Shown in pieces: positions 55,978-64,000 of a stretch of DNA of 64,000 nucleotides. Below the pieces are notes generated by a model. That model saw only the letters and a program-made list of their open reading frames with translations, searched no databases and was not told the DNA's origin. A program made the translations under genes and the position numbers. Numbering within the stretch: position 1 is the stretch's first letter; every line of letters begins with the position of its first letter. The stretch is from Noviherbaspirillum autotrophicum (GTDB taxonomy: Bacteria > Pseudomonadota > Gammaproteobacteria > Burkholderiales > Burkholderiaceae_D): assembly GCF_000818395.1 (NCBI RefSeq), contig NZ_JWJG01000028.1, positions 279,997 to 343,996 of the forward strand, read 5' to 3'.

Positions 55978-57198
55978 CTACTTCGTCCTCCCCGCGAAGC
56001 CGTCCACGCCACCACCCAGCGGTAGTGGCGCACCTGACATGGTGTCGTGGATGATGACGCCTTCGATGGGATCCACCGGCCTGCTCCGAGGCGCGTCGTC
56101 AAGCATATGGCGCGTGTCGTCATACCCGGCCTGTCGTCGGGCCTGGATTCCCGCACGGGTGAAGTCGATGTCCTTCATCTGGTCTTCTCCACTGATGCCG
56201 GACGCCACGAGGCGAACGACATGCATAGTCGTCTGACAACCCCACGAAGCAAGCTCCTTGATCTCCTGAGAATTGCGCAGTTTCTCCGGCATCGCCTTCG
56301 CCAGCCCAAGAATCACATGCCGCAGGTGATGGATCTGCTTTTGGCGAGCGATGTGATTGTTGGCACGACTGGAGTATTTGATGTCCTTTTCTCTACCCAC
56401 GACCTGCCAGAGCGTGTCGGGCGCCGGTCCGTCCGGCCTCCAGACATCCACGGCAAAAATCAGGGAATTGCGGCGCGGATGGTCGTCCAGCACCGCTTCG
56501 ATCGGTGTGTTCGAGTAGATTCCTCCGTCCCAATAAAGCTCACCATCGATGCGAACTGCCGGAAACGCGGGCGGCAAGGCGCCCGAAGCCATGATGTGGT
56601 CCATCGTGATTGGTTCGTTGCGACTGTCAAAGTAGCGCATTTCGCCGCTGCATACCTTGACCGCGCCGAGCGAAAGCCGGGTGTGCCGCTCGTTGAGATA
56701 GTCGAGGTCGAGCAGGCCGGCAAGCGTGCCGCGCAGAGGTGTCGTGAGGTAATACGCCGCATTTTCGACGCCGACCTGTGCGTGCTGTCCGAGCACGGCC
56801 ATGGGATTGGGGACACAGAACGCCGGAATGCCTCCTGCCAAAGTCAGCCAATTGATCGACGCATTGCCTAGCAACGAGAACCAGAACGCGGCCAGCGGAC
56901 CGCCCGGATTCTGTTCGACCCGCTTCCAGAAAGCGTGCAAGCGTTCAAGCCGTTGGTGCGGTGGATTTCCCGCAATAAGTGCGCCGTTGATCGCGCCGAT
57001 CGAGGTGCCGATGACCCAGTGGGGTTCGATGCCCGCTTCATGTAGCGCCTGGTACACGCCGATTTGATAGGCGCCAAGCGCGCCGCCGCCCTGAAGTACC
57101 AGCACGACTTGTCCCGGCAGCGATGGCTGTGCGGCGCTGTGATGCGCACGCTGCGTCTGCTTTCCGGCAATGTGCTTTTTCCGTTGAAGCGCCTTCAC
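55978..57198 (-). CDS. Patatin-like phospholipase
   Basis: A 406-residue cytoplasmic-type patatin. The oxyanion motif is LVLQGGGALGAYQIGVYQAL, the nucleophile is in GTSIGAINGALIAG, and the catalytic Asp in YWDGGIYSNTP. The C-terminal ~130 residues (SRANNHIARQKQIHHLRHV onward) match the extension seen in DUF3734-containing patatins. It would hydrolyse phospholipid or neutral acyl esters. A basic N-terminus (KALQRKKHIAGKQTQRAHH) is noted. Confidence 0.92.
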   Translation of the reverse strand: MKALQRKKHIAGKQTQRAHHSAAQPSLPGQVVLVLQGGGALGAYQIGVYQALHEAGIEPHWVIGTSIGAINGALIAGNPPHQRLERLHAFWKRVEQNPGGPLAAFWFSLLGNASINWLTLAGGIPAFCVPNPMAVLGQHAQVGVENAAYYLTTPLRGTLAGLLDLDYLNERHTRLSLGAVKVCSGEMRYFDSRNEPITMDHIMASGALPPAFPAVRIDGELYWDGGIYSNTPIEAVLDDHPRRNSLIFAVDVWRPDGPAPDTLWQVVGREKDIKYSSRANNHIARQKQIHHLRHVILGLAKAMPEKLRNSQEIKELASWGCQTTMHVVRLVASGISGEDQMKDIDFTRAGIQARRQAGYDDTRHMLDDAPRSRPVDPIEGVIIHDTMSGAPLPLGGGVDGFAGRTK

Positions 57199-57475
57199 CT
57201 CGATCTCCTCCAGGGCAAGTACGTCAGGAAGGCCCGTGCGAAGTATTCAGCGCTACGACGACAGAGCGACTTCCCGAGTTCAACGAGTTTCCAGCGGTAT
57301 GGCAAGAGCGAGTTTGATTGAAAACAGAAGTCCTTGGTCTGCTTTGGCGTTCGCGTCTCCGCGCCCTATAGTGAACTATTCAGTGTACGCATTGGCGTCA
57401 TGCTACGCCTTTTGATGACGTCGTTTTGTGTTCATGCCGATCGTTTGCGGTGTGCCTTGTCGATTGGGATTCACA

Positions 57476-58345
57476 ATGCAACGAGTGCTTTCTGCATCTC
57501 CTTCGTCACCAAGCAGAGTGGCGCTTTATTACCGTCATCGTTTGCCTGTGCGGATCATGCACTGGACCAACGTGCTCTGTCTGACCGTGCTGTTCATGAG
57601 CGGCCTGTCCATTTTCAATGCGCATCCCGCTCTTTACTGGGGCGATTCATCCTATAGCGGCCGGCCAGCGCTCCTGGAAATTACGTCAATCGGCCTGCCA
57701 CCGGAGGCAAGGGGTATTTTGCGCGTCGGAGGTCATCAGTTTGATACCACTGGCGTGCTGGGCGTCTTCAGAGATACGGGCGGTGCGTTGCGCCGAAACG
57801 CCTTTCCATCCTGGATTACCATTCCCAGCTATTACTCGCTGGCATTTGCACGGCAGTGGCATTTCTTCTTTGCTTGGCTATTCGTTATCAACGGACTGGC
57901 CTACATCCTGTATTCATTGTTGAGCGGACACCTCGCGCGTGACCTTGTTCCGGACGGCAAGGACATGAAGGGGATCGGCCAGTCGGTGAAGGACCATATT
58001 CTGTTCCGACACCCGCACGGCGAGGCGGCCAAGCGCTACAACGTGCTGCAGAAACTGGCTTACATCGTGGTCATCTTTGTGCTTCTCCCGCTGATCGTGC
58101 TGATGGGAATGGCGATGTCGCCGATGCTCGACAGCGCTATTACAGGCTGGGTCAACTGGTTTGGAGGACGACAGTCGGCGCGCACCATTCACTTCATCGT
58201 CGCGTGGATGCTGGTTGCATTCGTCCTGATCCATGTGTTCGAAGTGATCGTCAGCGGCCTGTGGAACCATCTTCGGTCCATGATCACCGGTTACTACGGT
58301 GTCCCACCAGAACCTGTCCCGGGAACGCACCATGAGAATACATAG
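57476..58345 (+). CDS. Cytochrome b561-like membrane subunit (Ni-hydrogenase/YedZ-like)
   Basis: A 289-residue membrane protein with about four TM helices and the heme-type histidines in HRLPVRIMHWTNVLCLTVLF, FARQWHFFFAWLFVINGLAYIL, TIHFIVAWMLVAFVLIHVFEV. ATG 57476 is preferred over GTG 57428. It overlaps the molybdopterin oxidoreductase gene by 14 bp, so the two form a membrane-anchored redox pair in which it would supply or accept quinone electrons. Confidence 0.88.
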   Translation: MQRVLSASPSSPSRVALYYRHRLPVRIMHWTNVLCLTVLFMSGLSIFNAHPALYWGDSSYSGRPALLEITSIGLPPEARGILRVGGHQFDTTGVLGVFRDTGGALRRNAFPSWITIPSYYSLAFARQWHFFFAWLFVINGLAYILYSLLSGHLARDLVPDGKDMKGIGQSVKDHILFRHPHGEAAKRYNVLQKLAYIVVIFVLLPLIVLMGMAMSPMLDSAITGWVNWFGGRQSARTIHFIVAWMLVAFVLIHVFEVIVSGLWNHLRSMITGYYGVPPEPVPGTHHENT

Positions 58346-59108
58346 GCAGGGCAGGCGCACGTTCCTTCGCAATTCGCTGGAAGCATTGGCATTACTGGGC
58401 ATTGCAGGATGCGACCGGGTAGGACAGGCCGAGTGGTTCCGGAAGCTGCTGACGGAGGGCGAGCATTTGAATCGTACGGTGCACAAGACGCTGCTGTCGC
58501 GCCGAACGATGGCGCAGGAATTCACTGAGGCCGATCTGTCGCCGCACTTTCGCAGCAATGGCACCAGCAACCCGGAAAATCCGGCGTACCAGGCACTGGC
58601 TGCAAACGGGTTCAGGGACTGGATACTGAAGGTCGAGGGCATGGTGGACAAGCCGCTGCAACTGTCGATGACACAGCTTCGGGCCATGCCCAGGCGTACG
58701 CAGATCACGCGGCATGATTGCGTGGAAGGCTGGAGCGCCATCGCGAAATGGTCCGGTGTTCCTCTGAGCCACGTGCTCAACGACGCGCACCCGCGTTCGG
58801 ACGCACGCTTCGTGGTGTTCCATTGCGGTGATCCGATGGAAGGACCTGGCTCCGAGTTTTACTATGAAAGCATCGACATGGACGACGCCTTTCATCCACA
58901 GACGATACTTGCCTATGACCTGAATGATAGAGAACTGCCGATCGCGAATGGTGCACCGCTGCGCCTACGCGTGGAACGTCAGCTCGGCTACAAGCATGCG
59001 AAGTATCTCAGCCGCATCGAGGTGGTTAGCAGCCTTGACACGATTCGCGGGGGCAAGGGAGGCTATTGGGAAGACGGCCACGGCTATCAATGGTATGCCG
59101 GCATCTGA
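58332..59108 (+). CDS. Tat-exported molybdopterin oxidoreductase (sulfite oxidase/MsrP-like)
   Basis: A 258-residue protein. The N-terminus RQGRRTFLRNSLEALALLGIAGC has a twin-arginine motif and a possible lipobox Cys. The molybdopterin domain shows ITRHDCVEGWSAIAKWSGVPL (the Cys that binds Mo), VVFHCGDPM, DDAFHPQTILAYDLN and RLRVERQLGYKHAKYL. It is the partner of the upstream cytochrome b. Whether it reduces methionine sulfoxide (like MsrP) or another oxide cannot be told; nearby msrA and msrB make envelope repair plausible. Confidence 0.88.
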   Translation: MRIHRQGRRTFLRNSLEALALLGIAGCDRVGQAEWFRKLLTEGEHLNRTVHKTLLSRRTMAQEFTEADLSPHFRSNGTSNPENPAYQALAANGFRDWILKVEGMVDKPLQLSMTQLRAMPRRTQITRHDCVEGWSAIAKWSGVPLSHVLNDAHPRSDARFVVFHCGDPMEGPGSEFYYESIDMDDAFHPQTILAYDLNDRELPIANGAPLRLRVERQLGYKHAKYLSRIEVVSSLDTIRGGKGGYWEDGHGYQWYAGI

Positions 59109-59632
59109 CAAGCTTGGGTCGACGTCAGTTGGCACTCTATCGAAGGCTTGTGTCCATTCCTAAAGGCAGGATCGACAATATCCGCCGAATATCTATCCTT
59201 GCCCAAGTGCGATCTCGTAGCACTCCTGCTTTCGTTTTCGTTCACCTTGATTGTGACGTCGTTTTATTTGGCCATTTGTGTCATGTGTCGGAAGGGCTGC
59301 TGCCCGTCCTACTAGCGACCAATGCGGCCCATCCATACCGCGAAGACAACAAGCAGAGGTTTGTCTGAAGGGGGGAGGCGTGAGTTTCATCGCCATGCCG
59401 CCAGGAGATGTATCAACTACTGGGCAACGACCTATGCCTAGTGACGCCAATTTCGTCGCTGAGCGGCCGCTTTGGAAAAACGCAACTGGCCGGTTTGGGT
59501 CGCCAAGCGCATGTCGCCGTCAGCACGCGAGCGTCAGACATGCAGCCGGCTCCGGTCGTTCCAAAGCCCATAGGCAATAGGTCCTGCCGGCCAAGCTATT
59601 CTTTCACGTCGCCAATAATGCGCAGATCAAGC
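59109..59632. other. Intergenic region, 524 bp
   Basis: Convergent region between the molybdopterin gene and the FMN reductase gene. Open frames up to 123 codons on either strand have no family resemblance and unusual composition. Perhaps a gene relic; nothing can be named. Confidence 0.35.
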
Positions 59633-60184
59633 CTACGATCGTGCAAATTCGACGAATCCGTTCAGGAACTGCTGCAGCTGCCCCCTGATTTTTTCGTCAA
59701 CCAGGTTGCCCCCGGCATCGAATACCGACCCGGCACGCGACACCATCAGCCGCCCGCCGAACCAGGGACGTGTCCCTAGGGTGCGCAGCACGGGGAGCCA
59801 TGCGTCCTGGGCCAGGATGGTGCCGAAGCCGCCGGGCGACGCGCCGATAACGGCCACCGGGCGATCGCGAAAGACGCGCGGGATATCCGCCGGCGGACGC
59901 GACAGCCAGTCGATAGCATTCTTGAACACGCCGGGAATGCCGTTGTTATATTCTGGAGTGGCCAACAACAGGCCGTCCGCGTTTGCAATGCGATCCTTCA
60001 ATGCTTCTACCGGTTGCGGGATTCCTTCCGCCGTCTCGAGGTCGCCGTCGTACAGCGGAATGCCCTTGATGGTGGCAATCTCGAGTTGCGAATCTGGCGG
60101 CATGAGTTGCGCAGCCGCGCGTAACAATGCGCCGTTAAAGGAGGCCGCACGTAAACTGCCGGAAATGCCGATGATTGTGGTCAT
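59633..60184 (-). CDS. NADPH-dependent FMN reductase
   Basis: A 183-residue flavodoxin-like enzyme: IIGISGSLRAASFNGALLRA (FMN phosphate loop), LLATPEYNNGIPGVFKNAID (flavin ring contact), VAVIGASPGGFGTILAQDAW. Length fits ArsH/ChrR/YieF-type quinone or FMN reductases. It reduces quinones, chromate or flavins with NAD(P)H, usually as oxidative-stress defence. First on the 3' side of a same-strand group with OsmC, a small unknown and a pirin. Confidence 0.92.
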   Translation of the reverse strand: MTTIIGISGSLRAASFNGALLRAAAQLMPPDSQLEIATIKGIPLYDGDLETAEGIPQPVEALKDRIANADGLLLATPEYNNGIPGVFKNAIDWLSRPPADIPRVFRDRPVAVIGASPGGFGTILAQDAWLPVLRTLGTRPWFGGRLMVSRAGSVFDAGGNLVDEKIRGQLQQFLNGFVEFARS

Positions 60185-60226
60185 GCCTGTTCCTTCTTTT
60201 CTCTGGATAAGTAGCCCTGAAAATGG

Positions 60227-60616
60227 TTACGGTGAAACTTCTTGCGTAACGATGCTGATCTCGCCGGAAAGTGTCTTGTGGACCGGGCATTTGTTCGCCA
60301 CTGCTGTCAGCATATCGCGCTGTTCAGCGCTCAGATTGCCAATATAGGCGATACGGCGTGTCAGCACATAAGCCTGGTCGACCTTGCCATGCTCGATGCG
60401 GACATCGATATCGTCCAGCCGCCATCCCTTGCGCTTCGCATACATCGTCACGGTAAGCGCCGTGCATGCAGCGAGCGCGGCGGCAAGCAGGTCGTGAGGC
60501 TCCGGCCCTGTGTCTTCGCCGCCCAGTGCTGCAGGCACGTCGGTCAACAAGCGATGTGGTCCGATCTCGATGACATGCTGGAGCTTGCCCTGACCCCGAT
60601 GCACCCTGATTTCCAT
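60227..60616 (-). CDS. OsmC family peroxiredoxin-like protein
   Basis: A 129-residue OsmC/YhfA-type protein. The two reactive cysteines are in LAAALAACTALTVTMYAKRK and NKCPVHKTLSGE. The preferred start is ATG 60616, with GGAGGAG right upstream. OsmC proteins reduce organic hydroperoxides. It lies 42 bp upstream of the FMN reductase start. Confidence 0.9.
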   Translation of the reverse strand: MEIRVHRGQGKLQHVIEIGPHRLLTDVPAALGGEDTGPEPHDLLAAALAACTALTVTMYAKRKGWRLDDIDVRIEHGKVDQAYVLTRRIAYIGNLSAEQRDMLTAVANKCPVHKTLSGEISIVTQEVSP

Positions 60617-60716
60617 TTTCTTCTCCTCCTGTTGATTAGCCTGCCCACGCCAAAGTATCATCCGCCTTCAGGAACCGACCATGACTTTGGGAGCGGATGT
60701 CACCCCGCGAGCGCCT

Positions 60717-61100
60717 CTACAGCGCGTCGAGTATCCGCCGTACACCCGTGTGCGCAATGACCAGCGCCGGGTCATTCTGTAACGCTGCAAGGTAGCGTGC
60801 CGAGAAGCCGGACGTCACGCTTTCTCCCGGCGCCAGCATCTTTTCAACCGCTTCGTAGACAGCACGCACATCTTCGGATGTCAGTGGATCATGGTCCAGC
60901 ATCTCGTGGATTTCGACCATCATTTCGCTGAGGTCATGCAGCCAGTCGAAATCCCGATGGCGGGTCAGCAGCTGGAGTAGCTGACCGGGGGCGACCGCGC
61001 CCCATTGCCTTTCATACTCGCGTCGCACCACCTGCACCACGGCCTGGTGCAGGGCGCGCAGCGCATGGGTCAGGTCGCCCAGCGCTTTTCGGTTGTCCAT
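60717..61100 (-). CDS. Hypothetical helical protein, 127 residues
   Basis: An acidic, alpha-helical protein with no TM segment: ALGDLTHALRALHQAVVQVV, QLLQLLTRHRDFDWLHDLSE and a helix ending TGVRRILDAL. GAGACTG lies before the ATG. Not recognised, but its place directly after the pirin gene on the same strand suggests joint regulation. Confidence 0.7.
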   Translation of the reverse strand: MDNRKALGDLTHALRALHQAVVQVVRREYERQWGAVAPGQLLQLLTRHRDFDWLHDLSEMMVEIHEMLDHDPLTSEDVRAVYEAVEKMLAPGESVTSGFSARYLAALQNDPALVIAHTGVRRILDAL

Positions 61101-61129
61101 GACAGTCTCCGGAATGGTTGGTCAATGCA

Positions 61130-61831
61130 TCAATATGGCAAATCGAACAGCAAGACTTCGGCGTCCTCTGCCTGCGACAACGTCACCAGGCTTTCGTCGC
61201 TCACCTTCAGCGCATCGCCGGATGCCAGCACAACGTCGTTGGTCGTTAAGCGTCCGCGGATGACGTGCACATAAGCGGTGCGACCGGAAGCCAGTTCGTA
61301 TTTCACGTTGTCGTCGCCGTCGAGAATCGCGGCATAGACGTTCGCATCCTGATGCACCGATACCGACCCGCCCCTTCCATCCGGAGAAACAATCAGGCGC
61401 AGCTGGCCGAATTTCGATTCCCGCTCGAAGTGCTTTTCCTCATAGCTCGGCGCAATATTCTGCACGTTCGGCTCGATCCAGATCTGCAGGAAGTGCACAC
61501 GCTCGCTTTGCGACGGGTTGTATTCGCTATGCAGCACCCCGGTGCCGGCGCTCATGCGCTGCACATCGCCGTAACGCAATACGGATCCGTTGCCCATGCT
61601 GTCCTTGTGCTCGAGCGCACCGCTCAATACATAGGAAATGATTTCCATGTTCCGATGTCCATGGGTGTCGAAACCGGCAGCTGGCTCAACGCGGTCCTCA
61701 TTGATGACGCGCAGCGGGCCGAAACCGATCTGCTGCGGATCGTAGTAGTGCCCGAAGGAAAAACTATGGTTCGATTGCAGCCAGCCGAAATTGGCGGCGC
61801 CGCGCTCATTGCCTTTGCGAACTTGCAGCAT
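61130..61831 (-). CDS. Pirin family protein (YhaK-like quercetinase-type bicupin)
   Basis: A 233-residue pirin: NFGWLQSNHSFSFGHYYDPQ, FDTHGHRNMEIISYVLSG (the His/Glu metal site), GDVQRMSAGTGVLHSEYNPS, then the second cupin part ending VTLSQAEDAEVLLFDLPY. ATG 61831 is preceded by AAGGATC. Pirins bind iron and respond to oxidative stress or degrade quercetin in vitro. It is divergent from a LysR regulator gene. Confidence 0.93.
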   Translation of the reverse strand: MLQVRKGNERGAANFGWLQSNHSFSFGHYYDPQQIGFGPLRVINEDRVEPAAGFDTHGHRNMEIISYVLSGALEHKDSMGNGSVLRYGDVQRMSAGTGVLHSEYNPSQSERVHFLQIWIEPNVQNIAPSYEEKHFERESKFGQLRLIVSPDGRGGSVSVHQDANVYAAILDGDDNVKYELASGRTAYVHVIRGRLTTNDVVLASGDALKVSDESLVTLSQAEDAEVLLFDLPY

Positions 61832-62004
61832 GGTTGATCCTTTCAAAATTGGTTTATATTCGAAAATATTGAACGACATTTCTCAAGGTTAATGCCGGAT
61901 ATCGGTTCAACATTACCTATGAATATCTTGGTGAGTTGTATTATGGTGGCTAAAATCAGGAAACAAAAACGGAAAATTTACCGACATATCATCAAAATAT
62001 TCGA
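61832..62004. promoter_or_regulatory. AT-rich divergent pirin/LysR promoter region with repeated motif
   Basis: The 9-mer ATATTCGAA occurs twice: at 61856-61864, just upstream of pirin, and at 61997-62005, overlapping the LysR start. The 173 bp spacer is far AT-richer than its surroundings. LysR-type regulators usually bind imperfect inverted repeats in such divergent spacers; the repeat may be the site. Confidence 0.5.
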
Positions 62005-62916
62005 ATGTTAAAACTCAGCCTCGACGCCTTGCAAATCATCGACGCCATTGACCGTCGCGGCTCGTTTGCCGGCGCTGCGAAGGAGATGTTCCGGGTGCCG
62101 TCGACGATTTCGTACACTGTCGGCAAACTGGAAGAGGACCTTGGCGTGCAGTTGTTCGAGCGCGCCGGCCCCAAGATCGAGTTGACCGCCGCCGGCCGGG
62201 AATTGCTGCGCGAAGGGCGCTATTTACTCAAGGCTGCCGGCGATCTGGAATGCCGGGTGCGCCGGGTATCGTCTGGGTGGGAAACCGAATTCGTTATCGG
62301 GATGGATTCGTTGTTTTCGCCGATTGCCTTGAGTGAGGACATTACCGAGTTCTATGCATGCGCCGACCAGACGCGATTGTGCATTGTTCAGGAATCGCTG
62401 TCTGGCACCTGGGAGGCACTGCTTGACGGGCGCGTCGATCTGCTGATTGCCGCTGCAGGCGAAGGCCCATCCGGGGGAGGCTATGCGGCGTTGCCCTTGG
62501 CGCAAATTCCGTTCGTCTTTACGGTATCGCCAGCGCATCCCTTGGCCCGTTTGTCGCGGCCCCTTACCAAGGATGATTTGCAGGAGTACCGTGCCATTTC
62601 GGTAGCGGATTCTGCGCGCCGGCTTCCGGTGCGCACTGTCGGACTCCTCTTCGGACAGGATGTGTTGACGGTACCCGACATGAGAACGAAGTACGAATTC
62701 CAGGCCGCCGCTGTCGGCTTCGGCTTCCTGCCGGAGCCGTGGGCTCGGCATGGGATTGAATCCGGCCTGCTGATCGAGAAGGATGTGGAAGAGGCCAGGT
62801 CAGCGGAAACGTTTTATCTCGCATGGCGTAGCGCCGAAGAGGGGCAAGCGTTGAAGTGGTGGATAGACCGTATGCAAAAAAATCCTTCACTGCTACGGCT
62901 ATTGAAGACGCCATAA
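62005..62916 (+). CDS. LysR family transcriptional regulator
   Basis: A 303-residue LysR regulator: HTH at ~5-65 (LQIIDAIDRRGSFAGAAKEM, VPSTISYTVGKLEEDLGVQL), FERAGPKIELTAAGRELL, then a periplasmic-binding-like sensor domain ~90-295 (EALLDGRVDLLIAA, PLARLSRPLTKDDLQEYRAI). Divergent from pirin, so it probably controls the redox-stress group. The inducer is unknown. Confidence 0.93.
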   Translation: MLKLSLDALQIIDAIDRRGSFAGAAKEMFRVPSTISYTVGKLEEDLGVQLFERAGPKIELTAAGRELLREGRYLLKAAGDLECRVRRVSSGWETEFVIGMDSLFSPIALSEDITEFYACADQTRLCIVQESLSGTWEALLDGRVDLLIAAAGEGPSGGGYAALPLAQIPFVFTVSPAHPLARLSRPLTKDDLQEYRAISVADSARRLPVRTVGLLFGQDVLTVPDMRTKYEFQAAAVGFGFLPEPWARHGIESGLLIEKDVEEARSAETFYLAWRSAEEGQALKWWIDRMQKNPSLLRLLKTP

Positions 62917-63028
62917 CGGCCATAACCATGCTTGTGCGAAGCACAGTGAAGCAGCGCCGGAATGGTACGGAACGCGAGGCGAGATAACCACTGTTGCAGC
63001 GGACCGTTAGACATTAAGAAAGCCAGGT

Positions 63029-63613
63029 ATGGGAAAAGGTCGACTAGAAGCGTTCAGTGATGGCGTAATTGCAATCATCATCACCATCATGGTATTGGAG
63101 CTCAAAGTGCCACACGGGGCTGACCTCGAAGCACTTAAGCCGCTTATGCCCAATTTTTTGAGCTATGTACTGAGCTTCATCTATGTTGGCATTTATTGGA
63201 ACAATCATCACCACCTTCTGCATGCAGCAAAGCACGTGTCTGGCACTATCCTTTGGGCAAACCTAAACCTGCTGTTTTGGCTCTCGCTATTTCCTTTTAC
63301 CACAGGATGGATGGGTGAGAATCACTTTGCTCCTCTTCCATCGGCAGCCTATGGTTTCGTTCTTCTCATGGCAGCTATCAGCTACTATCTTCTCCAACGT
63401 TGCATCATTACGGCTGATGGCCAATCTTCTGTCCTCAAGCGCGCTCTAGGTACCGATTGGAAAGGCAAGCTTTCACCACTGTTCAACATTACCGCTATCG
63501 GCGCGTCATTTTGGGCACATTGGCTTGCCCAATTTATTTATGTGTTGGTTGCGCTTGTTTGGCTGGTACCGGATAAGCGAATTGAGCGGATCATCATTCA
63601 AACGGAGGAGTAG
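63029..63613 (+). CDS. TMEM175-like (DUF1211) potassium channel family protein
   Basis: A 194-residue, roughly five- to six-helix membrane protein. The diagnostic start is GRLEAFSDGVIAIIITIMVL (FSD motif in TM1), followed by YVLSFIYVGIYWNNHHHLLH, NLNLLFWLSLFPFTTGWMG. Bacterial TMEM175 proteins form K+-permeable channels. A single gene with its own upstream spacer. Confidence 0.92.
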   Translation: MGKGRLEAFSDGVIAIIITIMVLELKVPHGADLEALKPLMPNFLSYVLSFIYVGIYWNNHHHLLHAAKHVSGTILWANLNLLFWLSLFPFTTGWMGENHFAPLPSAAYGFVLLMAAISYYLLQRCIITADGQSSVLKRALGTDWKGKLSPLFNITAIGASFWAHWLAQFIYVLVALVWLVPDKRIERIIIQTEE

Positions 63614-64000
63614 CTTGCAAATCTGGCTGATCAACTACTGAATGCTGCCTAACATGCACATGAACATGGGCGCCTTTGGTGCCAGTTATCTTTCACGTTG
63701 AACGGCAGCTTTGGGTCGAGGATGTGTGAAAACGCGTTTTTGCCGCCAAGTCAGCACGAAATACTTGAGTAAAAGGAAAGCCTCTCGCGACATGTTGTGG
63801 TTCTGTTGTTCTCGATTTTCACGTTTTCACACACCCTCGGTCGATACGGGTCACGTAAACAAGTATCGTCAATGTCCGGTTGCCGGCCACTTTCTGTCGT
63901 AAGGACGAACAGTGGGGCATTTGCCTCCCGTAACGATGGAGGTGCAATCCGGGAGATTGGCCCTTTCCTCTTTACCAGCGTGCACCCCGGCGGGCCAGTC
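63614..64000. other. 3' end of window, 387 bp without a supported gene
   Basis: Contains the inverted-repeat element at 63717-63839. Further on, GGGC...CTCCCG at ~63914-63928 can pair with CGGGAG...GCCC at ~63949-63963, suggesting a structured transcript or another element end. A 63-codon frame at 63711 lies inside the repeat element and is not called. Confidence 0.4.
63717..63839. mobile_element. MITE-like element with 18-bp terminal inverted repeats
   Basis: Left arm CGAGGATGTGTGAAAACG at 63717-63734, right arm CGTTTTCACACACCCTCG at 63822-63839. They are reverse complements at 17 of 18 positions. The 123-bp unit has no transposase. The TGTGTGAAAACG end is typical in style of IS ends in betaproteobacteria, so this may be a miniature or internally deleted copy. 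Confidence 0.6.

Overview
The window looks like chromosomal DNA from a betaproteobacterium, most likely Burkholderiales and probably Oxalobacteraceae-like. This is inferred from gene families, codon use and moderately high GC, not from a database search. It carries about 60 supportable protein genes. I saw no rRNA, tRNA or CRISPR array.

Layout. 1-4.1 kb is a sulfur cluster: the end of a metallo-beta-lactamase-fold gene, a DUF442 phosphatase, a DUF2892 membrane protein, an AhpD-like protein, two DsrE-like proteins, and tsdB-tsdA for thiosulfate dehydrogenase. 4.1-6 kb holds a spermidine-synthase-like protein and two small unknowns. 6.4-13.9 kb has two very large GGDEF-EAL proteins flanking a small cytochrome c. 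13.9-23.7 kb is a respiratory and fermentative block. On the minus strand it has a second small cytochrome c, a HAD-GH65 fusion, a universal stress protein and lactate dehydrogenase. On the plus strand it has an unusual cbb3 oxidase (CcoS-like domain fused to CcoN, CcoO, short one-heme CcoP), a SCO protein and a membrane protein. An FNR-like site lies upstream of ccoN.

24-34.9 kb is a mosaic of small stress and metabolic genes (gluconokinase, cupins, VOC protein, CsbD, hemolysin III, phasin-like, alpha/beta hydrolase) with one more GGDEF-EAL protein. 35-48.7 kb holds two further GGDEF-EAL proteins (one with a PocR domain), an SDR pair, a ParD-like/map pair, and a FIST, histidine kinase and REC-DUF3369-GGDEF-EAL operon. 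In all, six c-di-GMP proteins lie within about 42 kb.

48.7-54 kb is an apparent insertion. A PadR regulator, a 2,4-dienoyl-CoA reductase fused to an NTF2-like domain, and a dienoyl-CoA isomerase-like crotonase sit between an N-terminal and a C-terminal fragment of an IS91-type transposase. The two fragments share orientation and order. The cargo is GC-richer than its surroundings and has two near-identical palindromic operators. 54-64 kb holds exported MsrA and MsrB, a patatin-like phospholipase, a cytochrome b plus Tat-exported molybdopterin oxidoreductase pair, a redox-stress cluster (FMN reductase, OsmC, pirin, LysR), a TMEM175-like channel and a small inverted-repeat element.

Together the genes suggest a bacterium adapted to fluctuating oxygen and redox conditions, with heavy c-di-GMP signalling, oxidation of reduced sulfur, low-oxygen respiration, and repair of oxidised envelope proteins.
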